The notes below the pieces were generated by a model, which saw only the letters and a list, made by a program, of their open reading frames with translations, was not told the DNA's origin and searched no databases. The position numbers and the translations under genes are program-made. Below are positions 35,805 to 42,774 of a stretch of DNA of 42,774 nt, in pieces (within the stretch, counting starts at the first letter, position 1; each line of letters starts with the position of its first letter). Source of the DNA: Sphingomonadales bacterium (GTDB lineage Bacteria; Pseudomonadota; Alphaproteobacteria; Sphingomonadales; Sphingomonadaceae); NCBI GenBank assembly GCA_027489365.1, contig JAIXZV010000197.1, positions 1 to 42,774 on the forward strand, read 5' to 3'.

Positions 35805-36392
35805 CTATTGTCGTTGGGGTTCGACCCAGCCGATCGTGCCATCGCCGCGGCGATAGACCATATTGTAGGTGCCCGAACCCGAATTGCGGAACAGCAGCGC
35901 GGTCGTGTTGCGCAAATCGAGCATCATCACGGCATCGGACACGCTGGCATCAGGCACGTCGACACGTGTTTCCGCCACGATCAACGGGAAATCCTCGACC
36001 TCTTCCTCGGTGTTGTTTTCCTGGAACAGGGTGTAGCCGGCATTGTCGGCGGCGCTCACGGCTTCCGCTTCGATGGCGGTCGCGACACCCGCGTTGCGAT
36101 CCTTCAACCGGCGCATATAGCGGCGCAGCTGCTTCTCGATCTTGCCGGCTGCGCCTTCGAACGCGGCATGGGCGTCGGCGGCATCGCCGCTGCCCTTCAG
36201 GATCAGCCCCTGCATCACGTGCGCGACGATGTCACAGGTGAAGCGGTTGTCGTGCGGCCCCTTGCCGAACGTGACCTGCGACGAAATGGCGCGCGCGAAA
36301 TATTTGGTGGCGATGCCCTGAAGTCGCTCGTCGACATGGGTCCTGAGCGCCGCGCCCGTCTCGACCTGATGGCCGGAAACCCGAATATCCAT
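35805..36392 (-). CDS. hpf: Ribosome hibernation-promoting factor, long form
   Basis: 195 aa. The N-terminal S30AE domain (MDIRVSGHQVETG to about 100) is followed by a linker and a C-terminal dimerisation domain (DFPLIVAETRVDVPDASVSDAVMMLDLRNTTALLFRNSGSG). The long form dimerises ribosomes to 100S particles in stationary phase. ATG 36392 is chosen because AAGGAG is seven bases away; ATG 36398 would leave one base. Confidence 0.94.
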   Translation of the reverse strand: MDIRVSGHQVETGAALRTHVDERLQGIATKYFARAISSQVTFGKGPHDNRFTCDIVAHVMQGLILKGSGDAADAHAAFEGAAGKIEKQLRRYMRRLKDRNAGVATAIEAEAVSAADNAGYTLFQENNTEEEVEDFPLIVAETRVDVPDASVSDAVMMLDLRNTTALLFRNSGSGTYNMVYRRGDGTIGWVEPQRQ

Positions 36393-36481
36393 GAGCATTC
36401 TCCTTAGGTTCGGCCGACGTCGCCTCTAACGATCGCCGGGCCGGTGGACGGTATCAGTCGGATACCTCGACCCCCTTCAAA

Positions 36482-37174
36482 CTAATGCGCTACCGCTTCG
36501 CTCCCCCATAATGGATTAACGACGGTTTTCATGAATTGGGCGTGCCGCGCGCGATCGTCGTCGCTGATCGCGAAAACACGCGCCGGGCGGACGATGGCGG
36601 GGGTGACCGGGGCGCTCGGTGCGGCCTCGACCACCACTTCGCTGACCAGCCCAAGGCCGATCTGCCGCCCGCCGGTGAGCTCGACATAGACTTGCGCCAG
36701 CAATTGCGCGTCGAGCAACGCGCCGTGCAGCGTGCGGTGGCTGCGATCGATGCCATAGCGGCTGCATAGCGCATCGAGGCTATGCTTCGCACCAGGATGC
36801 CGCATCCGCGCCATCGCCACGGTATCGACCATGCGGTGCAACCCGACGGTGCCACGCCCGCAGCGCTGCAACTCGCCATTGAGGAAGCCGAAATCGAAGC
36901 TCGCATTGTGCGCGACCAGCGGACTGTCGCCCAGAAACTCGAGCAGTTCATCGACTTGCTGCACGAACAAGGGCTTGTCGGCGAGGAACGCGTCGCTCAG
37001 CCCGTGAACCCGCTGCGCTTCGGCGGGCATGGCACGTTCGGGATGGAAATAGGCGTGGAAGGTGCGCCCGGTCTCGACCCGGTTGATCATCTCAAGGCAC
37101 CCGATCTCGACCATGCGGTCGCCGTCGGAAAAGCTGAAGCCGGTGGTCTCGGTATCGAAGACGATCTCGCGCAT
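36482..37174 (-). CDS. dnaQ: DNA polymerase III epsilon subunit (3'-5' exonuclease)
   Basis: 230 aa. Exonuclease motifs: FDTETTGFSF (ExoI, D7 and E9), HNASFDFGFLN (ExoII) and HGALLDAQLLAQVY (ExoIII, His and Asp). The C-terminal tail (about 180-230) fits the polymerase-binding region. It proofreads for the replicative polymerase. It is the last gene of a tightly spaced leftward run from the origin and starts 4 bases after coaE. Confidence 0.95.
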   Translation of the reverse strand: MREIVFDTETTGFSFSDGDRMVEIGCLEMINRVETGRTFHAYFHPERAMPAEAQRVHGLSDAFLADKPLFVQQVDELLEFLGDSPLVAHNASFDFGFLNGELQRCGRGTVGLHRMVDTVAMARMRHPGAKHSLDALCSRYGIDRSHRTLHGALLDAQLLAQVYVELTGGRQIGLGLVSEVVVEAAPSAPVTPAIVRPARVFAISDDDRARHAQFMKTVVNPLWGSEAVAH

Positions 37175-37178
37175 GGTC

Positions 37179-37793
37179 TTATGATGATGGGGGCTGACGC
37201 GCCGCTAGGCAAGCGATGATGGCGTGAACCGCGCGGCGGGTCTCTTCGTGCGATCCGCCGGTCGGCACGACAAAGTCGGCTCGCGCGACTTTTTCCGCGT
37301 CGGGCAATTGCATGGCCAGAATCGCTTCGAACTTCGCGACCGACATGCCGGGCCGGACGAGCACGCGCGCGCGCTGCACATCCGCGGGTGCGGAGACCAC
37401 CACGACGTAATCGACTCGCGACTCGCCCCCGGTCTCAAACAGCAAGGGCACGTCGAAAACGACCATCGGCGCGTCGGCGTTGATCGCGAGAAACGCCGCG
37501 CGCTCTTCGCCCACCGCCGGGTGCACGATTCCCTCGAGCCGCTTCAATGCGGCGGGATTGCCCAGCACCACTGGCCCCAGCAGCGCGCGATCGACCTTGC
37601 CATCGCGGGTCGAGCCGGGGAAGGCCGCCTCGATCGCAGGCACCAGCCGACCGCCCGTACCTTGCAGTTTATGAACCTCGGCATCGGAATCGAAGACGGG
37701 AATGCCAGCCTCGATGAACATCGCAGCGACGGTCGATTTGCCCATCCCGATCGAGCCGGTCAGGCCGACCGTGATGGGACCGGTTGATGTCAT
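37179..37793 (-). CDS. coaE: Dephospho-CoA kinase
   Basis: 204 aa. The P-loop is GLTGSIGMGKST (10-21) and the family segment DSDAEVHKL follows. VVFDVPLLFETG and a CoA-binding RVLVRPGMSVAKFEAILAMQ are present. It catalyses the last step of coenzyme A synthesis. Its ATG overlaps the aroE stop (ATGA). Confidence 0.96.
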   Translation of the reverse strand: MTSTGPITVGLTGSIGMGKSTVAAMFIEAGIPVFDSDAEVHKLQGTGGRLVPAIEAAFPGSTRDGKVDRALLGPVVLGNPAALKRLEGIVHPAVGEERAAFLAINADAPMVVFDVPLLFETGGESRVDYVVVVSAPADVQRARVLVRPGMSVAKFEAILAMQLPDAEKVARADFVVPTGGSHEETRRAVHAIIACLAARQPPSS

Positions 37794-38602
37794 GCCGTCA
37801 ACAGCGCCCGGAGCGCGGTATCGATGGCTTCATCGCGCGGCGGGGCCACGCCGAAAAACAATTCGAATGCGAGTGCTGCTTGCCCGATCAGCATATCGAG
37901 CCCGTCGACCGTCTCCAGATCGCGCGCGCGCGCTGCGGCCAGCAAAGGGGTTTCGAGCGGGGCATAGACTACATCATAGACGACCGCATCGTCGGGCAGC
38001 GTATTGAGCTCGAGATCGAGCGGCGCTTGCCCCGCCATGCCCAGCGAACTGGCGTTGACCAGCAACGCAGCCGGGGGAAGCTTTGCGTCGAGCGCCAGCG
38101 CTTGCCCCTTCAAACCGAAGGACGAGAGCAAGGCGGCAGCCTTCAGCACATTGCGGTTGAGAATCGTCACCGGGCCGACGCCAAGCCGCGACAGCGCGAA
38201 CAGCACCGCGCGCGCCGCGCCGCCCGCGCCGACCACCACCACCGGCGCTCCCGCCAGATCGAGCTCGGCGATCGGCGCGTAGAAACCCGCCGCATCGGTA
38301 TTGGTACCGATCAGCGATCCGTCAGGCTGCCGCAGGATGGTGTTCATCGCGCCGATCGTCCCGCGGATGTCGCCCGGATCATCGACCAGATCCATGATCG
38401 CCACCTTATGGGGCAGGGTGACGTTACACCCGCGCCAATCGGGGTTCGCGCGGGCGGTGGCGAGATAGGAGGCCAGATCAGCCGGTATGACATGGTGCCG
38501 CGCATAATCAGCGTCGATACCCGCCGCCTCGATCCAGAGTTTGTGGATCACCGGCGATTTCGAATGCGCGATCGGGTCCCCGATCACCTCGGCAAACATC
38601 AT
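37790..38602 (-). CDS. aroE: Shikimate dehydrogenase
   Basis: 270 aa. The substrate motif SKSPVIHKLWIEA, catalytic Lys in NVTLPHK, and Rossmann motif VVGAGGAARAVLFAL are visible, then NRN for the NADP phosphate. It reduces 3-dehydroshikimate with NADPH. ATG 38602 overlaps the maf stop (ATGA). Confidence 0.96.
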   Translation of the reverse strand: MMFAEVIGDPIAHSKSPVIHKLWIEAAGIDADYARHHVIPADLASYLATARANPDWRGCNVTLPHKVAIMDLVDDPGDIRGTIGAMNTILRQPDGSLIGTNTDAAGFYAPIAELDLAGAPVVVVGAGGAARAVLFALSRLGVGPVTILNRNVLKAAALLSSFGLKGQALALDAKLPPAALLVNASSLGMAGQAPLDLELNTLPDDAVVYDVVYAPLETPLLAAARARDLETVDGLDMLIGQAALAFELFFGVAPPRDEAIDTALRALLTA

Positions 38603-39210
38603 GACGCCAAAACCTTTCGCACCCGCAGATAATCGAGCACCGGCAGCAGCGGCAGCCCGAGCACGGTGAAATGGCTTCCCTCGATCCGGCTGAAGATCTG
38701 CGCACCGAGCCCTTCGATCCGATAGCAGCCGACGCATCCGCTGATATCGGGCCATTCGCGATCGAGATACTGTTCGATAAAGGCGTCGGACAACGGCCGC
38801 ACGTGCATCTTCGCGCGATCGACCACCCGCCACACCGGGCGCCCGCCCTCGGCAATCACCGCCGCGCTGACCAATTCGTGGCGCTTGCCCGACAGCCGTC
38901 GCAAGTGAATCGCCGCCTCAGCGCGGTCGCGTGGCTTGTCGAGCATCGCGCCATCCTCCAGCGCGACGACCGAATCGCAACCGAGCACCAGCGCTTGCCC
39001 GTCCCCGGACGAGACCTTGATCGCCTTCATCTCGGCCAGCGCATCGGCCATGTCGCGCGCGGCCAGCCCTTCGCTCAGCAATGCCGCCTTGGCCGAGTCC
39101 TCATCGACTGCGGCCGATACCGCATCGAAGGCGACCCCTGCGGCGGTGAGCATCGCGCGTCGCGCGCTGCTTTGCGACGCCAGGATGAGGCGTTGTTGCA
39201 TCTGCATCAT
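38599..39210 (-). CDS. maf: Maf-like nucleotide pyrophosphatase
   Basis: 203 aa. It begins LILASQSSARRAMLTAAGV and has GCDSVV, DKPRDRAEA and the C-terminal WPDISGCVGCYRIEGLGAQIFSRIEGSHFTVLGLPLLP. Maf proteins hydrolyse modified nucleotides and influence septum formation. ATG 39210 overlaps the ppsR stop; ATG 39201 is a possible alternative. Confidence 0.94.
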   Translation of the reverse strand: MMQMQQRLILASQSSARRAMLTAAGVAFDAVSAAVDEDSAKAALLSEGLAARDMADALAEMKAIKVSSGDGQALVLGCDSVVALEDGAMLDKPRDRAEAAIHLRRLSGKRHELVSAAVIAEGGRPVWRVVDRAKMHVRPLSDAFIEQYLDREWPDISGCVGCYRIEGLGAQIFSRIEGSHFTVLGLPLLPVLDYLRVRKVLAS

Positions 39211-40031
39211 GCCTCCGCGCGCGTTTCGCCGCGCCGTTCGCCAACCAAAGCGATGATCGCTGCCGCGGTTTCCTCGATCGACCGCCGCGTGACGTCGATC
39301 ACCGGCCAGCCATTGTCGGCAAACATCCGCCGCGCGAACGCCACTTCGCGGACCACGGCTTCCTGATCGACATAGGACGTCTCGGTCACCTGATTGAGCG
39401 AGAGCAGCCGATTGCGCCGCACCTGGATCAAGCGATCGGCGCTGGTCGTCAGCCCCACCACGAGTGGATGCTTGAGCGCATAGAGGATCGGCGGCGGGGG
39501 GCTTTCCACCACGATCGGGATATTGGCGGTCTTGAAGCCGCGATTGGCGAGATAGATTGAAGTCGGCGTCTTCGACGAACGCGAGACCCCCGCCAGCACG
39601 ATATCGGCCTCTTCCCAATCCTCGGCGCCGATGCCGTCGTCATGCGCGATCGTGAAATGAATCGCCTCGACCCGCGCGAAATAGGCCGCGTCGAGCACGT
39701 GTTGCCGCCCCGGCCGCGCCTTCGCCGCCTGGCCGAGCAAGCCCGACAAAGCGTGCGTCACCCCGTCCATCGGCGCAATCGCCGGCAGGCCCAGCGCCCG
39801 ACAGCGCGTCTCCAGCGTGCGGCGGATCTCACTGTTCACCAGCGTGAACAGCACCAACCCCGGATTTTGCGAGATTTCCTGCAGAATGCGTTCGAGATGC
39901 GCCTCGGTCCGCACCATCGGCCAGAAATGGCGGATCGTCTCGACATCGTCATATTGCGCCAGCGCGGCCTTGGCGATGTTCTCGAGCGTTTCCCCGGTCG
40001 AATCCGACAACAGATGCAGATGCAGCCGCAT
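39207..40031 (-). CDS. ppsR: PEP synthase regulatory kinase/pyrophosphorylase (DUF299)
   Basis: 274 aa. The opening HLHLLSDSTGETLENIAKAAL and the P-loop-like GVSRSSKTPTSIYLANRG are diagnostic. It reversibly phosphorylates a threonine of PEP synthase or pyruvate phosphate dikinase. This is the RP001-type gene that flanks oriC in Rickettsia and Caulobacter. ATG 40031 is used (TTG 40034 precedes it); the ribosome site is weak. Confidence 0.92.
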   Translation of the reverse strand: MRLHLHLLSDSTGETLENIAKAALAQYDDVETIRHFWPMVRTEAHLERILQEISQNPGLVLFTLVNSEIRRTLETRCRALGLPAIAPMDGVTHALSGLLGQAAKARPGRQHVLDAAYFARVEAIHFTIAHDDGIGAEDWEEADIVLAGVSRSSKTPTSIYLANRGFKTANIPIVVESPPPPILYALKHPLVVGLTTSADRLIQVRRNRLLSLNQVTETSYVDQEAVVREVAFARRMFADNGWPVIDVTRRSIEETAAAIIALVGERRGETRAEA

Positions 40032-40054
40032 CAAAGGGGCCGGTTGGGCGAAGC

Positions 40055-40063
40055 TGTGGACAA
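40055..40063 (-). promoter_or_regulatory. DnaA box (one mismatch)
   Basis: TGTGGACAA, the complement of TTGTCCACA, differs from consensus TTATCCACA at one base. It lies close to the ppsR start. Confidence 0.65.
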
Positions 40064-40133
40064 CATGGTGGCAATCGCTAGCGCAACTTCGTCCGCCCGC
40101 AAAGCCATGCGTCGGCGGTGCATAACCGCCGCT

Positions 40134-40142
40134 TTATCCACA
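40134..40142 (+). promoter_or_regulatory. DnaA box (consensus)
   Basis: TTATCCACA, a perfect match to the DnaA consensus, in the middle of the oriC gap. Confidence 0.85.
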
Positions 40143-40164
40143 ATTGCCTGCACGGTTGCGATTT

Positions 40165-40185
40165 TCGTCCACAGCCTGTGGATAA
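40165..40185. promoter_or_regulatory. Inverted pair of DnaA boxes
   Basis: TCGTCCACA (40165-40173, two mismatches) faces the perfect TGTGGATAA (40177-40185). Their shared core forms the palindrome TCCACAG-C-CTGTGGA at 40168-40182. Two DnaA molecules could bind head to head. Confidence 0.75.
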
Positions 40186-40360
40186 TGGGGATGGGTGGCC
40201 CGACTCAGCGCTGTTCAGCGTGCGCCCGAAGCGCAAGCTGTTGGCATTTTCGGGATTGCCGCATAAGCCCCGTTATCGACGTGCCAACAACGACTACATC
40301 CTTTTAAGATTCTAGATTCTTATAGAAGAGGGTGAGCGAAGCCGGTGGGGAGTTTCGACC

Positions 40361-41392
40361 GTGACGACTATCAAGAAGCCGCTGCTCGCCACGTTGAAGG
40401 GCGAGCGCCAGCCGATTCCCCCGGTGTGGCTGATGCGCCAAGCGGGCCGCTATCTCCCCGAATATCGCGCGCTGCGGGCTGAAAAGGGCGGCTTCCTCGC
40501 GCTGGTCAACGATAGTGCTGCGGCAGCCGAAGTCACCGTCCAGCCGATCCGGCGCTTCGGCTTCGACGGGGCGATCCTGTTTTCGGACATTCTGATGGTC
40601 CCATCCGCCTTGGGCCAGGATCTGACCTTCGGTGTGGGCGAGGGGCCAGCGCTGACCCCTCCACTGGTCGATCATGCGCTGTCGGGGCTGCAGTCAGTGC
40701 TGGAGCGGCTCGACCCGGTGTACGAGACCGTGCGCCAGGTTGCGGCACAGTTGCCGTCGGAGACCACATTCCTGGGCTTTGCGGGCAGTCCCTGGACCGT
40801 CGCCACCTATATGGTCGCGGGACACGGCAGTAAGGATCAAAGCGAGACGCGGCGCTTCGCTTATGCCGATCCCGCCGCTTTTGCCGAAATCATCGGCGCG
40901 ATTTCCGCGTGCACGATCGATTATCTCTCAAAGCAGATCGAGGCCGGGGTCGAGGCGGTGCAATTGTTCGACAGCTGGTCGGGCAGCCTCAGCCCGGCGC
41001 AATTCGAACGCTGGGTGATCGCGCCCAATGCCGCAATCGTCGCGGCGCTCCACGCCCGGCATCCGGGTGTCCCCGTGATCGGCTTCCCCAAGGGGGCCGG
41101 CGAGAAATTGCCCTACTATGCGCGCGAAACCGGGGTCGATGCGGTCGGTGTCGATGAAACGATCAATCCCGAATGGGCCGCCGCCAATCTGCCGCAGGGG
41201 ATGCCGGTGCAGGGCAATCTCGATCCACTCGTGCTGATCGCCGGCGGAGCCGACATGGCGGAAGCGGCGCAGCGCATTCTCGACGCCTTTGCCGACCGCC
41301 CGCACGTCTTCAATCTCGGCCACGGTATCCTGCAGGACACGCCGATCGCGCATGTCGAGCAGTTGCTGGCCTATGTCCGGAGTCCGCGATGA
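40361..41392 (+). CDS. hemE: Uroporphyrinogen decarboxylase
   Basis: 343 aa. The family signature PPVWLMRQAGRYLPEYR is near 20-36, with GFAGSPWTVATYM and FPKGAGEKLPYY later. It converts uroporphyrinogen III to coproporphyrinogen III in heme synthesis. The start is GTG 40361 with GGGGAG upstream. hemE flanks oriC in Caulobacter and Rickettsia. Its stop overlaps hemJ (ATGA). Confidence 0.97.
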   Translation: MTTIKKPLLATLKGERQPIPPVWLMRQAGRYLPEYRALRAEKGGFLALVNDSAAAAEVTVQPIRRFGFDGAILFSDILMVPSALGQDLTFGVGEGPALTPPLVDHALSGLQSVLERLDPVYETVRQVAAQLPSETTFLGFAGSPWTVATYMVAGHGSKDQSETRRFAYADPAAFAEIIGAISACTIDYLSKQIEAGVEAVQLFDSWSGSLSPAQFERWVIAPNAAIVAALHARHPGVPVIGFPKGAGEKLPYYARETGVDAVGVDETINPEWAAANLPQGMPVQGNLDPLVLIAGGADMAEAAQRILDAFADRPHVFNLGHGILQDTPIAHVEQLLAYVRSPR

Positions 41393-41856
41393 TCGGAATG
41401 CTCGGTAACGCCTATCCGTGGGTGAAGGCGGCGCATCTCATTTTCGTGATCTTCTGGATGGCGGGACTGTTCATGCTGCCGCGCTATCTGGTCTATCATC
41501 AGGAGGCGCTGGCGAGCGGTGGGGTGGAATCTCCGGAGGCGAAGCAGTGGATCGAGCGCGAGCATAAGATCCGCACCATCATCCTGAACCCCGCCATGGT
41601 CGTGGTGTGGCTGCTCGGGCTGACGCTTGCCGCTAACGCCGGGCTGTTTTCCGGGCAAAGCGGGCTCGGCTGGCTCCACGCCAAGCTGCTGCTGGTGATC
41701 CTGCTCAGCGGCTATCACGGTTGGGCGGCGGGCTATTCGAAGAAGCTGGCCATCGGCAAGACTAGCTTCACGGGTCGGCAATTGCGCCTCATCAACGAAG
41801 TGCCCGGCGTGCTCGCGGCAATCATCGTCATTCTGGCGATCGTCCAGCCGTTCTGA
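41389..41856 (+). CDS. hemJ: Protoporphyrinogen oxidase HemJ
   Basis: 155 aa with four membrane segments. The opening YPWVKAAHLIFVIFWMAGLFMLPRYLVYH carries the conserved His, and LHAKLLLVILLSGYHGW and NEVPGVLAAIIVILAIVQPF follow. HemJ oxidises protoporphyrinogen IX in the inner membrane. ATG 41389 overlaps the hemE stop, coupling two heme steps. Confidence 0.94.
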   Translation: MIGMLGNAYPWVKAAHLIFVIFWMAGLFMLPRYLVYHQEALASGGVESPEAKQWIEREHKIRTIILNPAMVVVWLLGLTLAANAGLFSGQSGLGWLHAKLLLVILLSGYHGWAAGYSKKLAIGKTSFTGRQLRLINEVPGVLAAIIVILAIVQPF

Positions 41857-41878
41857 GATCGGGCGCGGGGACAGAGTC

Positions 41879-41907
41879 TTGACGCGCGCGCGGTGCAGCC
41901 GTATCCG
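41879..41907 (+). promoter_or_regulatory. Candidate sigma70-type promoter for rho
   Basis: TTGACG (41879) and TATCCG (41902) are separated by 17 bases in the 172-base gap after hemJ. The -35 is good and the -10 moderate, with about 120 bases of leader to rho. Rho leaders are often autoregulated, but no specific structure was identified. Confidence 0.4.
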
Positions 41908-42028
41908 GTGATGGTGTCACGGTGCGGCGGGTCTACCCGTTCGGCTGCGGCATCCTTCCTCAAGCATCGTCGCGTACCCTTCGCCGATCGAAGCTCCTCC
42001 CCAGCATCTTTATGCCCGGACGTTACCC

Positions 42029-42774
42029 ATGCATCTCAAAGACCTGAAGAATAAGAAACCGGCTGAACTGGTCGCCATGGCCGAGGAGCTCGGGATCGAG
42101 AGCGCGTCCACGCTGCGCAAGCAGGACCTGATGTTCGCGATCCTCAAGGTTCAGGCCGAAGAAGGCGAGATGATCATGGGGCTCGGCACGATCGAAGTGC
42201 TGCCCGACGGTTTCGGTTTTTTGCGCTCGCCAGAGGCGAACTATCTTGCCGGTCCCGACGATATCTACATCTCGCCCAATCAGGTCCGTAAGTTCGGGCT
42301 GCGCACTGGCGACACAGTCGAGGGCGAGATCCGCGGGCCAAAGGATGGCGAGCGCTATTTCGCGCTGGTGCGCCTAACCGCGGTCAATTTCGATGATCCC
42401 GATGCGGTGCGCCACCGCGTCAATTTCGACAATCTGACGCCGCTCTATCCGGATGAGAAACTGACGCTCGATCCGTCCGATCCGACGATCAAGGACAAGA
42501 GCGCCCGAGTCATCGACATCGTCTCGCCGCAAGGCAAGGGCCAGCGCACGCTGATCGTCGCACCGCCGCGCGTCGGCAAGACGGTGATGTTGCAGAACAT
42601 CGCCAAGGCGATCACCGACAACCACCCCGAGGTGTTCCTGATCGTCCTGCTGATCGACGAACGTCCCGAGGAAGTCACCGACATGCAGCGCACGGTGAAG
42701 GGTGAGGTTGTCGCCTCGACCTTCGACGAACCGGCGACGCGGCACGTGGCGGTGGCCGAAATGGTGATTGAGAA
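42029..42774 (+). CDS. rho: Transcription termination factor Rho, N-terminal part
   Basis: 248 codons are visible and the gene runs off the window. The Rho N-terminal helix bundle ([23 protein letters not shown]) is followed by the RNA-binding cold-shock-like domain ([22 protein letters not shown]). The ATPase Walker [19 protein letters not shown] and [15 protein letters not shown] come next. Rho is the hexameric helicase that ends transcription. Its place after hemE-hemJ matches other alphaproteobacterial origins. Confidence 0.97.
   Translation, partial: MHLKDLKNKKPAELVAMAEELGIESASTLRKQDLMFAILKVQAEEGEMIMGLGTIEVLPDGFGFLRSPEANYLAGPDDIYISPNQVRKFGLRTGDTVEGEIRGPKDGERYFALVRLTAVNFDDPDAVRHRVNFDNLTPLYPDEKLTLDPSDPTIKDKSARVIDIVSPQGKGQRTLIVAPPRVGKTVMLQNIAKAITDNHPEVFLIVLLIDERPEEVTDMQRTVKGEVVASTFDEPATRHVAVAEMVIE

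Larger units (their letters stand above)
40032..40360. other. oriC: Probable chromosomal replication origin oriC
   Basis: A 329-base non-coding gap between divergent ppsR and hemE. It contains two perfect DnaA boxes (TTATCCACA at 40134-40142; its complement at 40177-40185), one near-perfect (40055-40063, TGTGGACAA) and one weaker (40165-40173). An AT-rich tract at 40301-40328 could be the unwinding element. No TTAA-N7-TTAA CtrA site was found. The flanking genes match known alphaproteobacterial origins. Confidence 0.85.

Noticed and set aside
40301..40328. CtrA-type site in the AT-rich part of the origin gap
   Set aside because: One TTAA is present, but the second half-site at the required 7-base spacing is missing.
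1..42774. CRISPR arrays, rRNA genes, transposases, prophage genes
   Set aside because: No repeat-spacer pattern, rRNA sequence or transposase/integrase-like protein was seen anywhere in the window.

Overview
The window is chromosomal DNA from a high-GC alphaproteobacterium, most likely a Sphingomonas or close relative. The evidence is the protein families and their order (MJ0042-type protein beside ftsE, MmcB, DUF1491, SleB hydrolase, long HPF beside ptsN), the TonB-dependent receptor plus tryptophan-halogenase-like genes in a sugar locus, and the dnaQ-coaE-aroE-maf-ppsR | hemE-hemJ-rho arrangement known from alphaproteobacterial replication origins.

Layout. (1) 1-3.9 kb: ydcF-like start, ftsX and ftsE leftward, an MJ0042 zinc-ribbon membrane protein and a MATE exporter. 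(2) 4.0-5.2 kb: tRNA-Leu(GAG) followed by a visibly AT-richer stretch with one uncharacterised membrane protein. (3) 5.3-9.0 kb: quinone-reductase-like dehydrogenase, an inverted repeat, a nitronate monooxygenase and a COQ8-like ABC1 kinase. (4) 9.0-25 kb: an alpha-glucan utilisation locus. A leftward run starts with a TonB-dependent receptor and continues through a flavin-dependent halogenase-like gene, periplasmic GH13, cytoplasmic GH13, GH97, a secreted esterase, a second halogenase-like gene, and DCC and DUF427 proteins. Most junctions are 1-4 base stop/start overlaps. Rightward from the same region lie a LacI-family repressor and an MFS sugar transporter. A 15-base element with an ATACGTAT core occurs in the receptor/lacI intergenic region and again just before the MFS gene, the latter inside the last codons of lacI. 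(5) 25.1-28.0 kb: type III polyketide synthase, methyltransferase and FAD oxidoreductase, all overlapping. (6) 28-36.4 kb: msrB, a class A penicillin-binding protein, YgjP-like metallopeptidase, YcgN, SCO protein, ankyrin protein, MmcB, SleB hydrolase, DUF1491, thioesterase, ptsN and hpf. (7) 36.5-42.8 kb: the origin region. dnaQ, coaE, aroE, maf and ppsR run leftward; hemE, hemJ and rho (cut by the window end) run rightward. The 329-base gap between them holds two perfect DnaA boxes, two imperfect ones and an AT-rich tract, so it is the probable chromosomal oriC.

How the genes work together. The glucan locus covers outer-membrane uptake, periplasmic hydrolysis, inner-membrane transport, cytoplasmic hydrolysis and repression. 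Two halogenase-like flavoenzymes have no obvious role in that scheme. I consider these, the oriC region and the type III PKS operon the most rewarding parts. All calls come from reading the sequence and translations; no database search was made.
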